64,000 nucleotides of DNA from Cyclobacteriaceae bacterium (lineage in GTDB: Bacteria > Bacteroidota > Bacteroidia > Cytophagales > Cyclobacteriaceae): positions 1 through 64,000 of the forward strand of contig JANQPQ010000029.1 of NCBI GenBank assembly GCA_028285445.1. Reading direction: 5' to 3'. The notes under the pieces are model-generated. The model was not told the DNA's origin. It ran no database searches and saw only the letters and a program-made list of their open reading frames with translations. Each line of letters begins with the position of its first letter. The stretch's first letter is position 1. Positions 60,704 to 64,000 of this stretch are shown here, piece by piece. The position numbers and the translations under genes were made by a program.

Positions 60704-62071
60704 TTATTGGTTGAGTGCTGAGATTAATTGTTCAAGAGTGACATTACGTTGATCACCTGTATGCATGTCTTTTAAGGTGTAGCTTCCACTGTTTATTTCT
60801 TCCTCACCTACAATTAACACGAAAGGAATGTTCTTTTTATTAGCATAGCTAAACTGCTTCTTAAGCTTGGCCGAGTCAGGATATAGTTCGCAGCTGATAC
60901 CAGCCTCCCTAATCCTTACTAAGATAGGAAGTACATGTCTAAGGGAGTCCTCAAAATTCACTATCAGCAGTCTGGATGCTTCCAGAACCGAACTGGGGAA
61001 TAGATTTAATTCTGTTAGTACATCGTAGATTCTATCTACTCCCAGTGAAATGCCAACTGCAGGTGTGTTAGGCATACCAAACATGGTAGTGAGATCATCA
61101 TAGCGCCCTCCACCACTAATGCTGCCAATGTCAACATTGGTAACTTTTACCTCGAAGACAGTACCGGTATAATAGGAGAGTCCGCGGGCTAAGCTGTGGT
61201 CAAACGAAACTTTGTCAGTGCCATTTTCAATTTCATCCAGCAGTGTTAGTATTTCTTTAATGTCTGCAATTCCCTGTAATCCGGCGGCAGACTTGTTTAG
61301 TTCTTTTGACACACCGGTTACCACCTCATCGTTTGAACCGGAAATTTCCAGAATAGTCTGAAGCTTTTCCAGCGATTGTGGTTCAAACCCCTTATTGGCC
61401 AGTTCCTCCATCACCTGGTTGGTACCAATTTTATCAAGTTTGTCAATGGCCGTAGCCAGCGCATTCATTTCACCAGCTTTGCCAATGGCCTCACAAATTC
61501 CTTCGAGTACTTTACGATGGTTGATTTTAATCTCGAATTCTACAATTCCCAGTCGGTTCAAAACTTCTTTGAGAAGAAGAATGATTTCCATCTCAACCAG
61601 CAGCGAATCCGTACCTACAACATCTGCATCGCATTGGAAGAACTCTCGATATCTTCCTTTTTGAGGCCTATCAGCACGCCATACCGGCTGCATTTGATAG
61701 CGCCTGAATGGTAGTGCAATATCGTTTTGATTCATTACCACAAAGCGGGCCAGCGGCACGGTCAGGTCATATCGCAGTCCTTTTTCCGCGATATAGGCTG
61801 AAAGCTTTTTGGCTCCGCCATCAAGTGCACTTTGCGGGGCTTTGGAGAGAAAATCTCCATTGTTTAGCACTTTAAAGAGTAGTTGCTCCCCTTCGTCTCC
61901 GTATTTACCAGTCAGTACAGAAAGCTTCTCCATACTGGGTGTTTCAATAGGCTGGAATCCAAATTTTTGAAATACCTGGCGAATGGTGTCAAGAATAAAG
62001 TTTCTCTTTACCATCATTTCTGGTGGAAAATCTCGGGTCCCTTTAGGTATGGTTGGTTTTTGCTTAGACAT
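60704..62071 (-). CDS. hisS: Histidyl-tRNA synthetase
   Basis: A 455-aa class II synthetase. It starts MSKQKPTIPKGTRDFPPEM; motif 1 region, motif 2 (RYQMQPVWRADRPQKGRYREFFQCDADVVG-type block) and the HisA/HisB segments LARGLSYYTGTVFEV and SISGGGRYDDLTTMFG are clear. The C-terminal anticodon domain (about 360-455) is present. A longer frame starts at 62224, but a -7 box at 62089-62096 and the family start place the true ATG at 62071. It is divergent from the Lys-rich protein gene and heads the hisS-hutH-T9SS operon. Confidence 0.96.
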   Translation of the reverse strand: MSKQKPTIPKGTRDFPPEMMVKRNFILDTIRQVFQKFGFQPIETPSMEKLSVLTGKYGDEGEQLLFKVLNNGDFLSKAPQSALDGGAKKLSAYIAEKGLRYDLTVPLARFVVMNQNDIALPFRRYQMQPVWRADRPQKGRYREFFQCDADVVGTDSLLVEMEIILLLKEVLNRLGIVEFEIKINHRKVLEGICEAIGKAGEMNALATAIDKLDKIGTNQVMEELANKGFEPQSLEKLQTILEISGSNDEVVTGVSKELNKSAAGLQGIADIKEILTLLDEIENGTDKVSFDHSLARGLSYYTGTVFEVKVTNVDIGSISGGGRYDDLTTMFGMPNTPAVGISLGVDRIYDVLTELNLFPSSVLEASRLLIVNFEDSLRHVLPILVRIREAGISCELYPDSAKLKKQFSYANKKNIPFVLIVGEEEINSGSYTLKDMHTGDQRNVTLEQLISALNQ

Positions 62072-62088
62072 TGCGTAATAACTCAGCG

Positions 62089-62096
62089 CAAAGCTA
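62089..62096 (-). promoter_or_regulatory. -7 element of hisS
   Basis: Minus strand TAGCTTTG at 62096-62089 matches TAnnTTTG, 17 bases before the ATG at 62071. It would be inside the coding region if the earlier ATG were used. Confidence 0.55.
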
Positions 62097-62198
62097 CAAA
62101 ATTCGCTATCAATTATAGATGGAATGTATAGGATGCATTTTATCCCTTTCGCTATTACTATCTCTTCGTGGTTGCTACTTTTTTTGAAAGTTATGCAG

Positions 62199-62206
62199 TA
62201 CATTTG
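62199..62206 (+). promoter_or_regulatory. -7 element of the Lys-rich protein gene
   Basis: TACATTTG at 62199-62206 is a full TAnnTTTG match, 26 bases before the ATG at 62233. Confidence 0.55.
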
Positions 62207-62232
62207 CACCTCGTTTAAAGACAATACGTGTT

Positions 62233-62628
62233 ATGGCACAGCGATTACAGCGAAAAGCAAGAAGGAACGTTTCCAGAGCGAAGCAAAAGAAGCAAAGAAT
62301 ACAATTGCTCAACAGTAAGCCCATTATTAAGCAGGTTGATGTTGAGGAGATAAAAGCTTCATTCGGTAAAGGTGGTTCTAAATCAAAACCAAAAGCAAAG
62401 GCTAAGGAGGAAGTTGTAGAGAAGGTTGAGGAGACCAAGGCGGCTGTAGAAGAAACTGCCGAGGCAGAAGCCCCTGCGAAGAAAGCTCCGAAGAAGGAAG
62501 CTAAGAAAGACGACAAAGCGAAGGCTGCACCCAAAGCTGCCAAGAAGGAAGAAGCCGAAAAAGCTGAAGCCCCTGCTGAGGAGGAGAAAGAGGAGAAGAC
62601 TGAAGAAGCTGAAGGCGACAAGGAATAA
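62233..62628 (+). CDS. Basic Lys/Ala/Glu-rich protein, histone H1-like tail
   Basis: A 131-aa protein. Residues 1-45 are basic with Arg/Lys/Gln (MAQRLQRKARRNVSRAKQKK), then a conserved-looking hinge (PIIKQVDVEEIKASFGKG). The rest is low-complexity Lys/Ala/Glu (AKKAPKKEAKKDDKAKAAPK and similar), as in histone H1-like Hc1 proteins or ribosome-associated proteins. It could bind DNA or RNA. I cannot assign a family. It is followed by a clear terminator (62652-62677) and has a perfect -7 box, so it is a real single-gene unit. Confidence 0.75.
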   Translation: MAQRLQRKARRNVSRAKQKKQRIQLLNSKPIIKQVDVEEIKASFGKGGSKSKPKAKAKEEVVEKVEETKAAVEETAEAEAPAKKAPKKEAKKDDKAKAAPKAAKKEEAEKAEAPAEEEKEEKTEEAEGDKE

Positions 62629-62651
62629 CAATTCAGGAACTCAAGATATTC

Positions 62652-62680
62652 AAACCACTGGCAATAGTCAGTGGTTTTTT
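62652..62680 (+). terminator. Terminator after the Lys-rich protein gene
   Basis: Perfect 9-bp stem AAACCACTG (62652-62660) and CAGTGGTTT (62669-62677), loop GCAATAGT, then TTT. The stop codon of the convergent yfcE-like gene lies in the right arm; on the minus strand the T-run is shorter, so it mainly serves the plus strand. Confidence 0.85.
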
Positions 62681-63183
62681 ATTGCTCCCCGTTTTCCTAA
62701 TTCAATCACTTCCAGGTTATCTACCTTTTTACCGTTGATATCAAAGCGTAATAGAGTTTTCATTTGATGAAACCCTTGTTGGCCCGCTGCCCCTGGATTC
62801 AGGAATAGCATATTATCAAGAGCCGGGTCGGTCATCACCTTAAGTATATGGGAATGGCCACAAATGAAAATGTCTGGAGTATCAGCTGTAAGAAGGTTTT
62901 TCACTCGTCTATTGTATTTAGGCGGATATCCCCCTATGTGCGTCATCCAAACCCTCTTTCCTTCCACAGAAAACCTTAAATCTTCTGCATAGCGACTTGT
63001 AACCTCTTTATCATCTATATTCCCCCATACTGCCCTTACTGGTTTAAAATCTTCCAATTCCTGAATTAACGACAATGGCCCAATATCGCCAGCATGCCAT
63101 ATTTCATCGCAGTTTTCGAAATAGTCATACACTTTCGGGTCTAAATACCCGTGAGTATCAGAAATAAGGCCGATTTTTGTCAT
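62668..63183 (-). CDS. YfcE/MJ0936-type metallophosphoesterase
   Basis: A 171-aa calcineurin-like phosphoesterase: GLISDTHGYLD (metal ligands Asp, His), IWHAGDIGP, VWGNIDD, MTHIGGYPP and FICGHSHILKV plus LNPGAAG. This is the small YfcE-like group, which hydrolyses phosphodiesters with Mn2+; the natural substrate is unknown. I start at MTKIGLISDTHG (63183) because the two extra codons at 63192 lie outside the family. Its last codons overlap the terminator of the convergent gene. Confidence 0.9.
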   Translation of the reverse strand: MTKIGLISDTHGYLDPKVYDYFENCDEIWHAGDIGPLSLIQELEDFKPVRAVWGNIDDKEVTSRYAEDLRFSVEGKRVWMTHIGGYPPKYNRRVKNLLTADTPDIFICGHSHILKVMTDPALDNMLFLNPGAAGQQGFHQMKTLLRFDINGKKVDNLEVIELGKRGAIKNH

Positions 63184-63296
63184 TGCTACCAAATAAACGC
63201 AGCTTATTACCGTTTAACAATTTTAACCGAGAAAAAGCCACATTTCGTAACCTTTTATGGTCTATAGGGTAATACTGTAATAACAAGGCCAAACTC

Positions 63297-64000
63297 ATGT
63301 TTCATCAACCAAAACTAACTTCACTACTAACCCTTCTGTGTGCCCTTTTATGTACGAATTCCCTGCTTGCCCTTCAAGCTGAAAAAAGGCAATTCCAGGC
63401 TGAGAGAGTAGAAACAGCACCAAAAGTAGATGGTGTACTCGATGACCCTGTGTGGGGTTTGTGGGAAGGAGGTGAGAAGTACTTCCAATTGCGTCCGGAT
63501 AATGGAGAGCCGGCTTCATTTGATACTGAGGTGAAGGTGATCTATACAGATTTCGGTATCTATTTCGCGGCCAAGATGTATGATCCCGAGCCTAACGAAA
63601 TCCAAAGAGAACTGGGTATTAGGGATGAGCTTTTTAGAAATGCGGATCATTTCGGTGTTACTATTGATACTTACAACGCAGGCTTAAATGCCTTCTCCTT
63701 TTTTGTTACAGCGGCTGGTGTTCAGGCCGATTTGTTTAATAGTGGACAAAGAGAAGATAGGAATTGGGATGCTGTTTGGAAAAGTGCCGTAGAAATTGAT
63801 GAATATGGTTGGAACGTAGAAATGGAGATTCCTTATTCTGCCATTAGATTTCCTAAAAAAGATGCGCACGTTTGGGGTATCAATTTCAAACGCAGAATTC
63901 AGCGTAAGCAAGAAGATTCATTTTGGAATTTTGTAGATAACTCAATAGAGGGATTTGTAAATCAAAGCGGGCAAATTTCTGGTTTTGAAGGAATTGATCC
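63297..64000 (+). CDS. DUF5916-type outer-membrane protein with CBM9-like N-domain, N-terminal part
   Basis: An open frame from ATG 63297 to the window edge (234 complete codons). Signal peptide (about 1-27), then a carbohydrate-binding family 9-like domain: AERVETAPKVDGVLDDPVW, a FDTEVKVIYTDFGIYFAAKMYD strand set, DHFGVTIDTYNAGLNAFSFFV, WDAVWKSAVEIDEYGWNVEMEIPYSAIRF and WGINFKRRIQRK. This pattern opens DUF5916 proteins, which continue into a C-terminal barrel domain beyond the window. The role is unknown; outer-membrane carbohydrate- or polymer-linked transport has been suggested for relatives. Confidence 0.85.
   Translation, partial: MFHQPKLTSLLTLLCALLCTNSLLALQAEKRQFQAERVETAPKVDGVLDDPVWGLWEGGEKYFQLRPDNGEPASFDTEVKVIYTDFGIYFAAKMYDPEPNEIQRELGIRDELFRNADHFGVTIDTYNAGLNAFSFFVTAAGVQADLFNSGQREDRNWDAVWKSAVEIDEYGWNVEMEIPYSAIRFPKKDAHVWGINFKRRIQRKQEDSFWNFVDNSIEGFVNQSGQISGFEGID

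Noticed and set aside
62072-62224. N-terminal extension of hisS by 51 codons
   Set aside because: It covers the divergent promoter region including a -7 box, and the family start MSKQKPTIPKGTRDF lies at 62071.
62175-62631. Long antisense frames over the Lys-rich gene (Ser/Phe/Leu-rich)
   Set aside because: They mirror the low-complexity Lys/Ala/Glu codons; the plus-strand gene has promoter and terminator.

Overview
The window reads as chromosomal DNA of a free-living member of the Bacteroidota, probably an aerobic, gliding-type Cytophagales-like bacterium. The evidence is type IX secretion (T9SS) sorting domains of both type A and type B, a PorV-like/PorU-like pair, a SusC/SusD pair, CHU_C-type C-termini, many outer-membrane barrels, and promoters that match the Bacteroidota -7 consensus TAnnTTTG. 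No phage, insertion sequence, CRISPR array or rRNA was seen. The species cannot be named from the sequence.

Layout. 1-0.44 kb: start of a large secreted protein that runs off the left edge. 0.6-5.8 kb (minus): a TetR repressor followed by paaABCD (phenylacetyl-CoA epoxidase, with a tandemly duplicated PaaB), then a lipoprotein and an AlkB-type alkane monooxygenase. A PaaR-like operator lies inside the tetR promoter. 5.8-11.1 kb: a small membrane protein; an ECF sigma factor, an anti-sigma-like protein and two paralogous barrels; and an orphan histidine kinase. 11.3-14.1 kb: a PadR regulator with a large PspC/GIN membrane protein. 14.4-20.4 kb: a PorV2/PorU2-like pair. 20.6-34.2 kb: a nutrient-acquisition region. 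It holds a sensor with a degenerate ATPase domain, a LuxR-type response regulator, SusC, SusD, a secreted metalloprotease with T9SS tail, a small secreted protein, two paralogous XRE regulators and a propeller-less hybrid two-component regulator. 34.3-37.7 kb: a repetitive T9SS cell-surface protein. 37.8-39.5 kb: a compact three-gene unit of an NmrA-like Rossmann protein, an H-NOX-fold protein that lacks the heme histidine, and a small membrane protein. 39.5-64 kb is mostly housekeeping: tRNA-Leu, SAM hydrolase-like, PhoH, ComEC, enoyl-CoA hydratase, AhpD-like, RecQ, mobA-moaC and moeA, ffh, pdhB, a TPR/OmpA-like lipoprotein, a mini-PspC protein, a glycosyltransferase, YbaB, a T9SS type B protein, hutH, hisS, a Lys/Ala/Glu-rich basic protein, YfcE and the start of a DUF5916-type protein.

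How it fits together. The paa cluster supplies aerobic ring epoxidation under an aromatic-CoA-responsive repressor; a crotonase at 44.8 kb could belong to this or to another acyl-CoA pathway. In the SusCD region, secreted proteolysis, TonB-dependent uptake and two Y_Y_Y-domain sensors suggest a regulated peptide- or glycoconjugate-use locus; this is inference. The most unusual items are the heme-histidine-less H-NOX unit, the catalytically eroded histidine kinase paired with an intact response regulator, the fused double PaaB, and the hisS-hutH gene pair.
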